Below, piece by piece: positions 1 through 8,780 of a DNA stretch of 64,000 nt. The translations under genes were made by a program, and so were the position numbers. The notes under the pieces were generated by a model. The model worked only from the letters and a program-made list of their open reading frames with translations. It was not told where the DNA came from and did not search any database. The stretch lies in the NCBI RefSeq assembly GCF_001611275.1, contig NZ_CP015080.1, forward strand, positions 558,001 through 622,000, written 5' to 3'. This DNA is from Desulfuromonas sp. DDH964 (GTDB lineage Bacteria; Desulfobacterota; Desulfuromonadia; Desulfuromonadales; DDH964). Positions within the stretch are counted from its first letter, which is position 1; each line of letters begins with the position of its first letter.

Positions 1-566
1 TTCCGCTCTGGGGAGTCCTGCTGCTGGGGGAGAAACTGACCCCCCTCGGCAGCGCCGGAATTCTGCTGATCGTCGCCGGCGCCTGGTGCGTGCAATTGCA
101 GCGGCTCTCCTTCGACGAGGCCTTGCGGCCGCTGCGCAATCTGGGGCAGCCGGCCGTTCAGGCGGCCCTCCTCGCCGGTTTTACCTACTCGGTGGGAGCG
201 GTCATCGACAAGACCGGGGTGATGGCGTTTTCCCCGCTCTACTTCACCTACCTGCTGGTGGTCTGGATGTTCCTGCTGATGAGCGCCAATTTGCTGCGCC
301 GCCGTTACCGCGGCCGGGTGCTGGCGGAGTGGCGACTCAGCCGGCCGCTGATCCTCGCCTCGGGCCCGGTGATGATGAGCTCTTTTCTCAGCTTCCGTTA
401 CGGCCTCAAACTGGCGCCGATGAGTTACGCGGTGCCGGTGCGCCAGGTCAGCCTTCTCTTCGGTGTCCTGCTCGGCACTCTGCTGCTCGGCGAACGCTAT
501 GGCCGCATCCGTTTTTTTGCCGCCGGCCTGATCCTGATCGGGGTTTCCCTGGTGCGTCTGGGGTAG
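1..566 (+). CDS. EamA/DMT-family transporter, 3' part
   Basis: This is the C-terminal part of an inner-membrane drug/metabolite transporter; the reading frame is already open at base 3 and the start lies upstream of the window. The visible protein has alternating hydrophobic helices and two EamA-repeat endings of the type L-L-L-G-E, once near the left edge and once near residue 135 of the visible part, each followed by a last transmembrane helix. Such proteins export small metabolites or amino acids, but the substrate cannot be read from sequence. The gene ends 17 bases before a heptamer repeat array. Confidence 0.85.
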   Translation, partial: PLWGVLLLGEKLTPLGSAGILLIVAGAWCVQLQRLSFDEALRPLRNLGQPAVQAALLAGFTYSVGAVIDKTGVMAFSPLYFTYLLVVWMFLLMSANLLRRRYRGRVLAEWRLSRPLILASGPVMMSSFLSFRYGLKLAPMSYAVPVRQVSLLFGVLLGTLLLGERYGRIRFFAAGLILIGVSLVRLG

Positions 567-583
567 TATAGTGCGAGACCAGA

Positions 584-667
584 GCGATGGGCGACGAGCG
601 ACGAGCGATGGGCGATGGGCGACGAGCGACGAGCGATGGGCGATGGGCGATGGGCGATGGGCGATGA
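584..667. repeat. 12-unit heptanucleotide tandem array GCGATGG/GCGACGA
   Basis: Twelve uninterrupted 7-bp units lie between the transporter and the HD-domain gene. Two variants alternate: A is GCGATGG and B is GCGACGA, in the order A B B A A B B A A A A, with a last unit GCGATGA. The array ends 18 bases before the next start codon. It is intergenic on the + strand; the minus-strand frames through it are repeat artefacts. Confidence 0.95.
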
Positions 668-685
668 GCTGCGCGGGGTGATTCT

Positions 686-1276
686 ATGAAAAGTCTTGCC
701 AATTTTTTCTTCGAAGTCGGGATGCTCAAGCGCACCCCGCGCACCGGATTCCAGTTTCTCGGTTCCGGCGCCCAGTCGGTGGCGGAGCACTCCTTTCGCA
801 CCGCGATCATCGGCTACACCCTGGCGCGCATGGACGGGGCGGTCGATGTCGGCCGGGTGGTCCAGCTCTGTCTCTTTCACGATGTGCCGGAGGCGCGGAT
901 CGGCGATCTCAACTATGTCGCCAAGAAGTACGTGCAGGCCGACGAGCGCCGCGCCGTCGAGGACCTGGCGCGGACGCTCCCCTTTGGCGACGAGTACCGC
1001 GACACCTGGGAGGAATTCGCCGGCGGCGCGAGCCGCGAGGCGCAGCTCGCCCACGATGCCGATCAGCTCGAAATGATCCTTGCCCTCAAGGAGTACAAGG
1101 ATGTCGGTAATCAGTACGCCGACGAGTGGTATCCCTTTTCGGTGCGGCGCCTGCGCACCGACCTGGCGCGCCGCCTGGCCGAGACGATCTGGATGACCGA
1201 TTCGAGCCGCTGGTGGTTCGATGACGACAGCGAATGGTGGGTGACGGGAAAGCCGCGGGAGGAGGGCGGGGAATGA
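686..1276 (+). CDS. HD-domain phosphohydrolase, YfbR/HDDC2-like
   Basis: A 196-residue HD-superfamily protein. The metal-binding set is visible: the H of the E-H-S-F segment near residue 34, the H-D pair of L-F-H-D-V near residue 69, and a late D in A-H-D-A-D near residue 124. Size and motif spacing match the YfbR/HDDC2 group, whose characterised members dephosphorylate deoxynucleoside 5'-monophosphates. The nucleotidase role is inferred from family only. A C-terminal tryptophan-rich stretch (S-R-W-W-F) is unexplained. serS follows 117 bases downstream. Confidence 0.85.
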   Translation: MKSLANFFFEVGMLKRTPRTGFQFLGSGAQSVAEHSFRTAIIGYTLARMDGAVDVGRVVQLCLFHDVPEARIGDLNYVAKKYVQADERRAVEDLARTLPFGDEYRDTWEEFAGGASREAQLAHDADQLEMILALKEYKDVGNQYADEWYPFSVRRLRTDLARRLAETIWMTDSSRWWFDDDSEWWVTGKPREEGGE

Positions 1277-1393
1277 TCCCTCCCGCTGACCGGCAAGGGG
1301 GGCAAGGGAGGGCTTGACGCGGCCTGCAAGAAGTGATAGAAAATCCACCTTTGCGAGACGTTACCGGGCCGATCGGCCCTTACCGGAGCCCCC

Positions 1394-2665
1394 ATGCTCG
1401 ACCTCAAGTACCTGCGCGACAACCTGGATGACGCCGAACGTCGGCTGACGACCCGCGGCGGCACCCTCGATCTCTCGGGGTTTCGCGGCCTCGACGCCCG
1501 CCGCCGTGAACTGCTGAGTGAATCCGAGAATCTCAAGGCGGAGAAGAACCGGGTCTCCCAGCTCATCGGCCAGACCCGGGACAAGAGCCAGGTGCAGGGT
1601 GAAATCGTCCGCATGAAGGAGGTTTCGGCCCGGATCAAGACCCTCGACGACGAACTCAAGGGAGTCGAGGCACAACTGGAAGAGTTGTTGCTGACCCTCC
1701 CCAACCTTCCCCACGAGGAGTGCCCCGCCGGCAGCGACGAAACCATGAACCGCGAGATCCGGCGCTGGGGTGAACCGCGCCACTTCGACTTCCCGCCCCA
1801 GGCCCATTGGGACCTGGGCGAGCAGTTGCAGATTCTCGACTTCGAACGCGCCGGCAAACTCACCGGAGCGCGCTTTTCCCTGGCGCGCGGCGCCGGTGCG
1901 CGGCTGGAGCGGGCCCTGATCAACTTCATGCTCGACCGCCACACGGCCGGGGATAAATATATTGAAATTTTGCCCCCCTTCATGGTAAACAGGGAATCCA
2001 TGACGGGGACCGGGCAGCTCCCCAAGTTTGAAGACGATCTTTTCCACGTTGAAGGTCCGGACTATTTCCTGATCCCGACCGCGGAAGTTCCGGTGACCAA
2101 CATTCACCGCGGCGAAATTCTCGCCGGATCGCAGCTGCCGATCAGCTATACCGCCTATACGCCCTGCTTCCGCAAGGAGGCCGGCTCCTACGGCAAGGAC
2201 ACCCGCGGTCTGATCCGTCAGCATCAGTTCAACAAGGTCGAGCTGGTCAAGTTTGTCCGGCCCGAAGAGTCCGACGCCGAACTGCAGAAGCTCCTCGCCG
2301 ATGCCGAGTCGATCCTGCAGGCGCTGGAACTGCCGTACCGGGTCGTGGACCTTTGCACCGGGGATCTTGGCTTCTCCGCCGCCCGGACCTTCGATATCGA
2401 GGTCTGGTTGCCGCCCCAAAAGACCTACCGGGAGATCAGCTCCTGTTCCAACTTCCGGGAATTCCAGGCGCGGCGGGCGTCGATTCGTTTCCGTCGCGAC
2501 GAGGGGAGCCGTCCCGAGTTCGTGCACACGCTCAACGGTTCGGGCCTGGCCGTCGGCCGGACCCTGGTGGCAATCCTTGAGAATTACCAGCAGGCCGATG
2601 GCTCGGTGCTGGTGCCCACGGTGCTGCAGCCCTACATGGGCGGGCTGGAGCGGATTTCGGGCTAG
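1394..2665 (+). CDS. serS: Seryl-tRNA synthetase
   Basis: Class II synthetase of 423 residues, the normal length. It charges all tRNA-Ser species (and tRNA-Sec where present) in the cytoplasm. Residues 1-105 form the N-terminal coiled-coil tRNA-binding arm, rich in E, K and R. The catalytic domain carries motif 2 (F-R-K-E-A-G-S, about residue 257) and motif 3 near the C terminus ([10 protein letters not shown]). The T-A-E-V-P serine-site loop is present. The first tRNA-Ser begins 12 bases after the stop, and three more tRNA-Ser genes lie within 7.4 kb. Confidence 0.98.
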   Translation: MLDLKYLRDNLDDAERRLTTRGGTLDLSGFRGLDARRRELLSESENLKAEKNRVSQLIGQTRDKSQVQGEIVRMKEVSARIKTLDDELKGVEAQLEELLLTLPNLPHEECPAGSDETMNREIRRWGEPRHFDFPPQAHWDLGEQLQILDFERAGKLTGARFSLARGAGARLERALINFMLDRHTAGDKYIEILPPFMVNRESMTGTGQLPKFEDDLFHVEGPDYFLIPTAEVPVTNIHRGEILAGSQLPISYTAYTPCFRKEAGSYGKDTRGLIRQHQFNKVELVKFVRPEESDAELQKLLADAESILQALELPYRVVDLCTGDLGFSAARTFDIEVWLPPQKTYREISSCSNFREFQARRASIRFRRDEGSRPEFVHTLNGSGLAVGRTLVAILENYQQADGSVLVPTVLQPYMGGLERISG

Positions 2666-2677
2666 GATGGTTGCTGC

Positions 2678-2763
2678 GGAGGAGTGGCCGAGCGGTTTAA
2701 GGCGGCGGTCTTGAAAACCGTTGATCGAAAGATCCGTGGGTTCGAATCCTACCTCCTCCGCCA
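2678..2763 (+). tRNA. tRNA-Ser (anticodon TGA)
   Basis: The acceptor arms G-G-A-G-G-A-G and C-T-C-C-T-C-C pair perfectly, the T-loop reads TTCGAAT, and CCA is encoded. The anticodon loop is C-T-TGA-A-A. A long variable arm typical of class II tRNAs is present. It begins 12 bases after serS, so cotranscription is plausible. Confidence 0.97.
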
Positions 2764-2832
2764 AATATAGCCGCTCTATCGGGCGTGAGCCGGTGGCAGG
2801 AACGCACCACGACAATTTAATAGCAAGTCTGC

Positions 2833-2927
<95 letters not shown>

Positions 2928-2974
2928 ATTTTATTTCGGTCACCGCCGGTTCCTCTGGCAAGGAAGAATTTTTG

Positions 2975-3460
2975 ATGTCCCGACCGTTTCGCCTGCTGCT
3001 CCCCCTCCTGCTGATTCTGGCGCTTCTCCTTTTCGGCTGCAGCCCGCAGGAGGAGCAGCCCGCGAAGCAGGCAAAGACGGCCAAGACGTCGTCGCGGGTG
3101 GTGGTCCCCGAATCGGTCCAGGGGAAATGGAAAGCGGTCAAGATTGCCGTGCTCGACAAGGAGACCCAGAAGGAGGTCACCTATACGGTCGATATCGGTG
3201 CGGCCTTCAAGGTGGGGGGCGGCAACCTGCAGGTCAAGGTGGAGAACTTCCTGCCGGCTTTCGTGATGGACGGGACGACCATGACCTCCGCGTCCAACCT
3301 GACCAGGAATCCTGCCGCCCAGATCGTTATCAACGAGGACGGCAAAGAGTTATACCGGGGCTGGCTCTTCAGCCTCTATCCCGCCACCCACGCTTACCAG
3401 CATCCCCGGTACAGTTTTTCCCTGGTCGACTTCGTCCCGGCCAAGGCAAAAAAAGGTTGA
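2975..3460 (+). CDS. DUF2155-domain lipoprotein
   Basis: A 161-residue secreted lipoprotein. The N terminus is M-S-R-P-F-R, followed by a leucine-rich core and a lipobox L-F-G-C with the lipidated Cys at about residue 22. A Q/K-rich linker leads to a DUF2155 domain (about residues 40-155) with the typical V-E-N-F-L-P-A-F and G-W-L-F segments. I chose ATG 2975 because AGGAAG lies 8 bases upstream; a TTG codon immediately before it is not needed. The function of DUF2155 is unknown. The stop codon overlaps the -35 box of the next promoter. Confidence 0.88.
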   Translation: MSRPFRLLLPLLLILALLLFGCSPQEEQPAKQAKTAKTSSRVVVPESVQGKWKAVKIAVLDKETQKEVTYTVDIGAAFKVGGGNLQVKVENFLPAFVMDGTTMTSASNLTRNPAAQIVINEDGKELYRGWLFSLYPATHAYQHPRYSFSLVDFVPAKAKKG

Positions 3461-3485
3461 CAAACGAAGGGATTTGCGCGATAAG
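3457..3485 (+). promoter_or_regulatory. Sigma-70-type promoter for tRNA-Arg/tadA
   Basis: A consensus TTGACA (3457-3462) is followed after 17 bases by GATAAG (3480-3485), 15 bases before the tRNA-Arg gene. The -35 box overlaps the TGA stop of the DUF2155 gene, so this promoter is embedded in the preceding gene end. Confidence 0.65.
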
Positions 3486-3500
3486 GTTCCCTTCCCATGC

Positions 3501-3577
<77 letters not shown>

Positions 3578-3586
3578 TTTTACATC

Positions 3587-4084
3587 ATGCCCGTGAATCT
3601 TGCCGACCAACAAGACAGGGGCTTTATGCACGAGGCCCTGGTGGAGGCCGCAGCCGCTCGCCGGCTGGGCGAGGTTCCCATCGGGGCCGTCGTCGTTCAG
3701 GATGGGCGGATCATCGCCCGCGGCCACAACCTGCGCGAGACCAGCAACGACCCGACCACCCACGCTGAAATGGTCGCCATCCGCCAGGCCGCCGCCCGGC
3801 TCGACTCCTGGCGACTCCTCGACTGCACACTCTATGTCACGCTCGAGCCGTGTGTGATGTGCATGGGGGCGATCATCCTGGCGCGGATACCGCGGCTGGT
3901 TTACGGTTGCCGCGACCCGCGGGTCGGCGCCGCCGGTTCGATCTACGATCTTTCCAGCGACGAGCGCTTCAACCATCGGGTCAGTGTCACCGAGGGGGTG
4001 CTCGGCGCGGAGTGCAGCGCGACCCTCAGCGAGTTCTTTCGCGAGCTGCGGGAAAAAAAACGCAAACCGGCGATGCCGGATTGA
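3587..4084 (+). CDS. tadA: tRNA-specific adenosine-34 deaminase
   Basis: A 165-residue zinc deaminase that converts A34 of tRNA-Arg(ACG) to inosine so that CGU, CGC and CGA can be read. The catalytic motif H-A-E lies near residue 63 (T-H-A-E-M-V) and the zinc site P-C-V-M-C near residue 93. Length and motif spacing match bacterial TadA rather than cytidine or guanine deaminases. It is placed directly after its substrate tRNA gene, probably in one transcript from the promoter at 3457. The basic tail (K-K-R-K) fits tRNA binding. Confidence 0.95.
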   Translation: MPVNLADQQDRGFMHEALVEAAAARRLGEVPIGAVVVQDGRIIARGHNLRETSNDPTTHAEMVAIRQAAARLDSWRLLDCTLYVTLEPCVMCMGAIILARIPRLVYGCRDPRVGAAGSIYDLSSDERFNHRVSVTEGVLGAECSATLSEFFRELREKKRKPAMPD

Positions 4085-4118
4085 TGCAAAGACAACGACT
4101 GTGCGGGTTCACTCTTGC

Positions 4119-4206
4119 GGAGGGGTGTCCGAGAGGTCGAAGGTGACAGACTCGAAATCTGTTGTACCGCAAGGTACCGTGGGTTCGAATCCCACCCCCT
4201 CCGCCA
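4119..4206 (+). tRNA. tRNA-Ser (anticodon CGA)
   Basis: Acceptor G-G-A-G-G-G-G pairs with C-C-C-C-T-C-C, discriminator G, encoded CCA. The anticodon loop is C-T-CGA-A-A, and the variable arm is long. The last bases of the tRNA (C-C-G-C-C-A) form the outer part of the palindrome that follows. Confidence 0.97.
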
Positions 4207-4262
4207 TAACAAAATCAAGGGCTTAGCCGTTCCTGGCTAGGCCCTTGATTTTGTTATGGCGG
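4201..4262. terminator. 28-bp-arm palindrome at the tRNA-Ser(CGA) 3' end
   Basis: The two arms (4201-4228 and 4235-4262) are complementary except for one T/C difference (a G·U pair in RNA), around a 6-base loop. The inner arms contain T/A-rich runs, so it can act as a terminator. The arm is unusually long, and it includes the tRNA's own CCGCCA end, with a GGCGG copy on the far side. It marks the left edge of the accessory segment. Confidence 0.75.
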
Positions 4263-4358
4263 GCATCTTTTTGATTTTGGAGGTGATTTCTTGAAAGCCA
4301 CTTAAATGTAATTTATAGTGCGCGTATTGCGAACCAGGAAATACAATGACGTACCAGT

Positions 4359-4859
4359 ATGAGCAATTGGAAACAAGCCTTGCGTCTGCTCAATGGCCGT
4401 CTGGATATAGCGGGCGCCCCGACTTTCAACTTGGTTGTTTGCGGTGGGACAGCCTTGGTGGCCACCGAGATGGTCATGCGTGCCACCCGAGATGGCGATG
4501 TCGTCGCGCTGGCAGATGATGAAGGGAAGCTGATTGATCCTGCGCCCCTGCCGGGCGCCTTGGCTCTGGCGGCAAGTGAGGTGGCGGAGGACCTGGGGGT
4601 ACCGAAGGATTGGTGGAACAATGGTCCCAGCAGCGGAGAGGGAGGGCTTTTCCGTCTCGGTCTCCCGCATGGGTTTGCAGATCGCTTGACCTGGAAGAAG
4701 TTCGGAGACAAGTTGACGGTTGCCTTCATTGACCAGATCTATTTCAAGCTATATGCCGCCGTTAATCAATTTGGCAGTTATCATGCGACCGACCTCCAGT
4801 TAAAATGCGAAACCTCTCCCAGCCCTTCCCGAGTGAGGGCATCCCTGCGCTGCTATTGA
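4359..4859 (+). pseudogene. Truncated DUF6036-like nucleotidyltransferase
   Basis: The first ~140 residues resemble DUF6036-type minimal nucleotidyltransferases: a V-V-C-G-G-T-A-L-V segment near residue 27, then R-A-T-R-D-G-D where relatives usually have D-x-D, and the late F-K-L-Y-A-A-V-N-Q segment near residue 130. After Y-H-A-T-D-L-Q (about 4795) similarity to the family seems to stop, and the frame runs into a short unrelated tail. Members of this family normally continue for ~50 more residues. I read it as a 3'-truncated remnant joined by deletion to the next remnant. The family call is from recognition of motifs only. Confidence 0.55.
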
Positions 4860-5086
4860 GATTGTGTGCCCTGCTGGGAGTGAATCTGCGTTGTGAGATT
4901 CTCTGTCTGCTCGGCTCTGTCGACGAGATCCACCCCTCACTGATAGCCAAACTGATTGGCCAGAATCCCCGCTCGACCCAGAATGTGTTGGTGGAAATGG
5001 TTCGTTCCGGAGTGGTGCAAGTGCGGACCAGCTCCCGGGAAAAGATCTATTCCCTATCCCCAGGGTGCTCGACCGGTTGTAATTGA
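4805..5086 (+). pseudogene. Winged-helix regulator fragment
   Basis: From about residue 18 the 93-codon frame reads as the C-terminal winged-helix part of a larger regulator: L-L-G-V-N-L-R-C-E-I-L, then H-P-S-L-I-A-K-L-I-G, then a wing-like R-S-G-V-V-Q-V-R-T-S-S-R-E-K-I-Y-S-L. The N terminus expected of such proteins is missing, and the frame overlaps the truncated nucleotidyltransferase in another frame. The simplest reading is that one deletion fused two adjacent genes around 4795-4850. An expressed short protein cannot be excluded. Confidence 0.45.
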
Positions 5087-5620
5087 ACCGATCCTGTTCC
5101 AATTTCTGGCCTCGGCATATCGACAGCAGAAATGAAACTCCGCCCTCTGTCGGCCAATTAGGAAATGAGCGTTACGGTTGCGGCGATCCAGTTTCGCAAT
5201 CAGCAGCGTAGCTTTTCTTGCTTGGCATTACTCAAGAGCCGCGTTGAGCCTAGGCCGGTCAGAGTTCTTCCCGCTTTCTACTTCGATGAACTCTTTGAGC
5301 AGGACACTGTCTCTCCCGTGCGAAAGAAGACATCGCCATTGGCCAGATCATCCCCTTAGTGTAGAAAGAAACCCCCAGCGTCGCTGCGCTCCGACGGGTG
5401 GATGTTTTGCCTCGGAACTGCTGGATTATTTCGTCGGAATAAGCATTTGGGTTATAGGACCGTTGTATTATGGAAACAGGATCTCCGATGGGCTAGAATT
5501 TCACGCCCTCCTTTCGGCCTTGCCCAGCGCCCTCCCGGCAAGCACCAAAGCAGCTAGCAGAGATACTAGATTACGGCAGTCGGATGGGCGCTGGTCGAGC
5601 AGTATGGTTGAGACGCAATC
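5087..5620. other. 534-bp region without a recognisable gene
   Basis: This stretch follows the two remnants. The short frames in it (for example 5165-5359 +) show no recognisable domain, and I see no RNA or repeat. It is probably decayed accessory DNA. Confidence 0.5.
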
Positions 5621-5902
5621 ATGAAGAAACCAAAGAGAAAAAGGACTGCAGCCGAAAAGGCCGCGAGAAGGCGGCGGCGGGAGGAGTACATGACCATCTT
5701 CATTGGCGGGAAGCAGAAACGCGTCAAGCGGCCGCCCACCGTCGATGGCATGGATGTCGATGAGTTCATCCGCAGGAATGCCGACCCCGTATGGCTGCAT
5801 CAGAATGAGATGTGGGAGGTGCTCCACGAGCGCGAAATGGCCGAAGAGATTGGGGCGCCCGAAGCCTTCGAGAATGTGGATCCGGATGACATTCCGTTCT
5901 GA
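5621..5902 (+). CDS. Small hypothetical protein with basic N terminus
   Basis: A 93-residue soluble protein. Residues 1-25 are strongly basic (K-K-P-K-R-K-R-T and a run R-R-R-R-R-E-E); the C-terminal half is acidic and ends V-D-P-D-D-I-P-F. I do not recognise a family. The basic head would suit nucleic-acid binding, but that is inference. Its TGA stop overlaps an ATG (TGATG at 5900-5904), which suggests translational coupling to the SEC-C gene. Confidence 0.6.
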   Translation: MKKPKRKRTAAEKAARRRRREEYMTIFIGGKQKRVKRPPTVDGMDVDEFIRRNADPVWLHQNEMWEVLHEREMAEEIGAPEAFENVDPDDIPF

Positions 5903-5940
5903 TGTCGTCCGCCAGTGAAAAAGAAAAAAGGAAGTGTAGA

Positions 5941-7260
5941 ATGACCAAAACCGGACGCAATGAATCCTGCCCCTGCGGCAGCGGCAAAAAATACAAGAAA
6001 TGCTGCCTGGACAAGGATGAAGCCGTCAGGCGCGACGAGCGAGAGGCGCTTGGATCTGTTCCTATGGCACCCGATGATGATTTACAGGTCGAGCCCGAAG
6101 AGGAGGCCGTCGATCCCTATATGGCCAAGCTTTATGCCCGGTTTGAAGCGGCCGGTTTTGATGAGCGCCTCACCATGCTCCGCGAGGTGCTGCACGAGCA
6201 GCAAGGCATTGAGGATGATGTGTTCGATCTTGTCGCGCTGCTGCAGCAATCGGCCACCGGCGAGGAGTCGCGCCCGGAGGTTAACCGCTGTCTCGGCGCG
6301 TTGCGTCGGCAGCGCGCCGACTGTTGGGAACAGAATATGGGTTATTTCGTCAACTATTTTCTGATCAACGCCTTGGCCCTGAACGACACCAGCGAAATCG
6401 GTGAATATTTTCTGCAGGCATCCCGGCAGCCCGACCGGCACATCGATGTCTACTGCAGCACCATCGATCTGCTCGCCTATCATGGTCAGCACAAGGTTTT
6501 GACCGAGGGGCTGCGCTTGGCCTTGCCTTTGGTCGAGAAGGCCGAGGGTTTGATGTCCTGGGTTGCGGGGGATATTGCCTCGCGGCTGATCGATTGCGAG
6601 GTCCTGGCCTGGGTGGAAGCTGGTGCGACCGAGGCGGATTTCAACGCTCTACGGTTGGTCGTGGAGGAGATCCTGCCGGAGATCGATGTCGAGAACCTGC
6701 GGACTTATGCCGAGCACCTGGCCGGGCGGCGGAGGGTCTCGGCGGAGGCCCTGCTGGATGAGAAGAATTGTCTCGATCTTGAGCGGCTCTCCTTTCTGAC
6801 GGCCTCTTTTACCGGCTACCTGAACCGGGTGCATGGTGTTCCCTGGATCACCGGTCTGCTGGCCGGGCGGGAAATCTACCATTACCTATCCAGACGGGAG
6901 GCCGGCGAGTTGAAGGCCCCCAAACGTTCTCGCTTTGGCGGGAGGTTTAGGGGCCCGAAACCGCCAACGAAGGGGACGGCACACCCTCTATGTCCTGACC
7001 CGGACACCCTGGACCGCTTTATTGCAAACCAGTTGCACCTGTTTTGCAACGCGTACCATGCTGTTGCCGTTTTGGCGCAGCATCTGCCGGCCTGGAACGA
7101 TTTTCTCGAAGAGCGGGAAGTGGAAGAGTTGGACAAGTCCCGCGGGGGATTGCGGCCCCTGGCTACTTTGATCGAGACGCTGGTCCGGGTCCTTGAAAAG
7201 GGTTCAGGCGATCCCGCACTGGCACCTGCGGTGCGGCAAGCGTGGGCAGGGATCGTTTGA
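5941..7260 (+). CDS. SEC-C motif protein, copy 1
   Basis: A 439-residue protein starting M-T-K-T-G-R-N-E-S-C-P-C-G-S-G-K-K-Y-K-K-C-C, the zinc-binding SEC-C motif seen at the SecA C terminus and in many uncharacterised proteins. The rest is helical and acidic and carries no motif I can name; residues ~335-350 form a short basic patch. I chose ATG 5941 because AAGGAAG lies 6 bases upstream. An upstream ATG at 5902, overlapping the previous stop, would add 13 residues. DNA over the motif (5971-6017) is almost identical to copy 2 at 7422-7468. Function unknown; SEC-C is a protein- or metal-binding module. Confidence 0.75.
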   Translation: MTKTGRNESCPCGSGKKYKKCCLDKDEAVRRDEREALGSVPMAPDDDLQVEPEEEAVDPYMAKLYARFEAAGFDERLTMLREVLHEQQGIEDDVFDLVALLQQSATGEESRPEVNRCLGALRRQRADCWEQNMGYFVNYFLINALALNDTSEIGEYFLQASRQPDRHIDVYCSTIDLLAYHGQHKVLTEGLRLALPLVEKAEGLMSWVAGDIASRLIDCEVLAWVEAGATEADFNALRLVVEEILPEIDVENLRTYAEHLAGRRRVSAEALLDEKNCLDLERLSFLTASFTGYLNRVHGVPWITGLLAGREIYHYLSRREAGELKAPKRSRFGGRFRGPKPPTKGTAHPLCPDPDTLDRFIANQLHLFCNAYHAVAVLAQHLPAWNDFLEEREVEELDKSRGGLRPLATLIETLVRVLEKGSGDPALAPAVRQAWAGIV

Positions 7261-7302
7261 GCAGGGTATTCGAAGCCCTCGCCGAAGGGGAGATTCGTTC
7301 GC

Positions 7303-7395
7303 GTGTCCTACGACACCTTCGAAGAAGCCTTTCTGTTTGTTGGCAGCGCTCCATCTTTTGAGCAACATGAAGCAATTTCAGATGAGGTTTTATGA
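7303..7395 (+). pseudogene. Possible 30-codon remnant before SEC-C copy 2
   Basis: A GTG-started frame encodes S-Y-D-T-F-E-E-A-F-L-F-V-G-S-A-P-S-F-E and ends with a TGA that overlaps the ATG of the next gene. GGGGAG lies about 10 bases upstream of the GTG. The composition looks like the start of a small acidic soluble protein that has lost its middle part. It may be a real leader peptide or a deletion remnant; I cannot decide from sequence. Confidence 0.3.
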
Positions 7396-8762
7396 GCATT
7401 ATCGGTCGCAACGAGCCTTGTCCCTGCGGCAGTGGCAAAAAATACAAGAAATGCTGCCTGGACAAGGACGGGCAGTTCGCCGCCCGGCAGCGCGAGCAGA
7501 TGAGTGCGACGCCCCGGGCGCTGGACTGGCTGGAGCAACACTATCCGGAAGAGATTGCCGAAGCGGTACGGATTGACTATTTCGGAGACCCGGAGCAGGT
7601 GAATTTGCACGCCTTGAGCGCACTGTCGCCGCATTTTCAGGAGATGCTGCAGGTCAACATCGGCGAGTGGACGTTGGCCGATGCTCGGATCGAGGTCAAG
7701 GGAAAGAGGGTGCCGGTACGCGAGCTGCTGCTCGGTCCCGGCGGTCCGCTCCTCCCCGCGGCCGGCAAGGATTGGCTGCGGCGGCTGGGCGAACGGCGTC
7801 TGAGTCTCTACGAGGTGCGGGAGGCGAAGGCGGGAGAAGGGCTGCTGCTGGTCGATCTGCTGCTCCCGGATGAGCCGGCGGTCTGGGTCGATGAGCGCGG
7901 GGCGTCCCGATCCCTGGTGCGCTGGGACGTGTTTGGCGCGCGGCTGGTGCGACAGGAGAGCGGTTGGGTCCTCTCCGGGGCGGCCTATCCCTTTGTCCGC
8001 GCTGAGGGGCTGACCTGCAGGGATAAAATTCTGCGGGAGATGGCGGGGGAGGATCGGGATTCGGAAACCGCCCGCGAAGTGGTCGGCGGGCTGATCACTC
8101 TCCACTGGCTCGACTCCCTGACCACGGAGCGGCCGCTGCCCCAGGTGGTAGACGCTTCTACCGGCGAGCCGATCCTGGCGACGACCGACCGTTATGTCGT
8201 GAAAGACCGGGCGGCCCTGACCGCGGCCCTGGCGGCGCAGCCCGACGTCGAGGGAGGCGCTGCCGAAGGGTGGACCCGCTTCACGGAGCTGGATGATGAG
8301 CGGCGCAGGGCGCGAGCCTCGTTGACATTGGCAAAGCCGGAAACCCTGACGGTCTTCTGCCGCACCCTGAAACTGGCCGACGAAGCCCGCGCCTGGCTGG
8401 AGAGGATCGCCGGGAATGCACTGCGTCACCAGAGTCGGGAAGTGGTTGATCCGCGCTCCCCCAAGGCGATGGCCGCGGCCTCCGAGCGGCCCCAGCCGCA
8501 AATTCCGCCGGAAGCCATGACGGCCATGGTGCACGACTATTTGCGAAAGTTCTACGCCAATTGGACCGAGGAGAAGATCCCGGCCCTGGGCGACAAGACC
8601 CCGCGTCAGGCAATCCGTTCGGCCAAGGGGCGCCAGGCGGTGATCGAGCTCCTCAAGTCCTACGAGCTGCAGGAGGCCCGCCGGGTCCGCGACCAGAGGG
8701 GCGAGCCCTTCGATTTCGGCTTCCTCTGGGAGCGGCTCGGCCTCAAACGGGATGCCGATTGA
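7392..8762 (+). CDS. SEC-C motif protein, copy 2
   Basis: A 456-residue protein beginning M-S-I-I-G-R-N-E-P-C-P-C-G-S-G-K-K-Y-K-K-C-C (SEC-C motif, residues 5-22). The middle has mixed helix/strand character and no motif I can name. Residues ~375-450 form a recognisable conserved C-terminal region with H-D-Y-L-R-K-F-Y-A-N-W, then K-T-P-R-Q-A and G-R-Q-A-V-I-E-L-L-K, which I have seen in other SEC-C proteins but cannot name. It differs from copy 1 outside the motif, so the two share mainly the zinc module. The TPR-like gene follows 18 bases later, suggesting an operon. Confidence 0.75.
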   Translation: MSIIGRNEPCPCGSGKKYKKCCLDKDGQFAARQREQMSATPRALDWLEQHYPEEIAEAVRIDYFGDPEQVNLHALSALSPHFQEMLQVNIGEWTLADARIEVKGKRVPVRELLLGPGGPLLPAAGKDWLRRLGERRLSLYEVREAKAGEGLLLVDLLLPDEPAVWVDERGASRSLVRWDVFGARLVRQESGWVLSGAAYPFVRAEGLTCRDKILREMAGEDRDSETAREVVGGLITLHWLDSLTTERPLPQVVDASTGEPILATTDRYVVKDRAALTAALAAQPDVEGGAAEGWTRFTELDDERRRARASLTLAKPETLTVFCRTLKLADEARAWLERIAGNALRHQSREVVDPRSPKAMAAASERPQPQIPPEAMTAMVHDYLRKFYANWTEEKIPALGDKTPRQAIRSAKGRQAVIELLKSYELQEARRVRDQRGEPFDFGFLWERLGLKRDAD

Positions 8763-8780
8763 CAACGCCGGAATGACCTC

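Noticed and set aside
584..667. CRISPR array
   Set aside because: Units are 7 bp and contiguous with no spacers; no cas genes are present.
497..1348. Minus-strand ORF with repeated H-R-P-S-P-I-A residues
   Set aside because: The repeat is the translation of the heptamer array; the rest is antisense to the HD gene.
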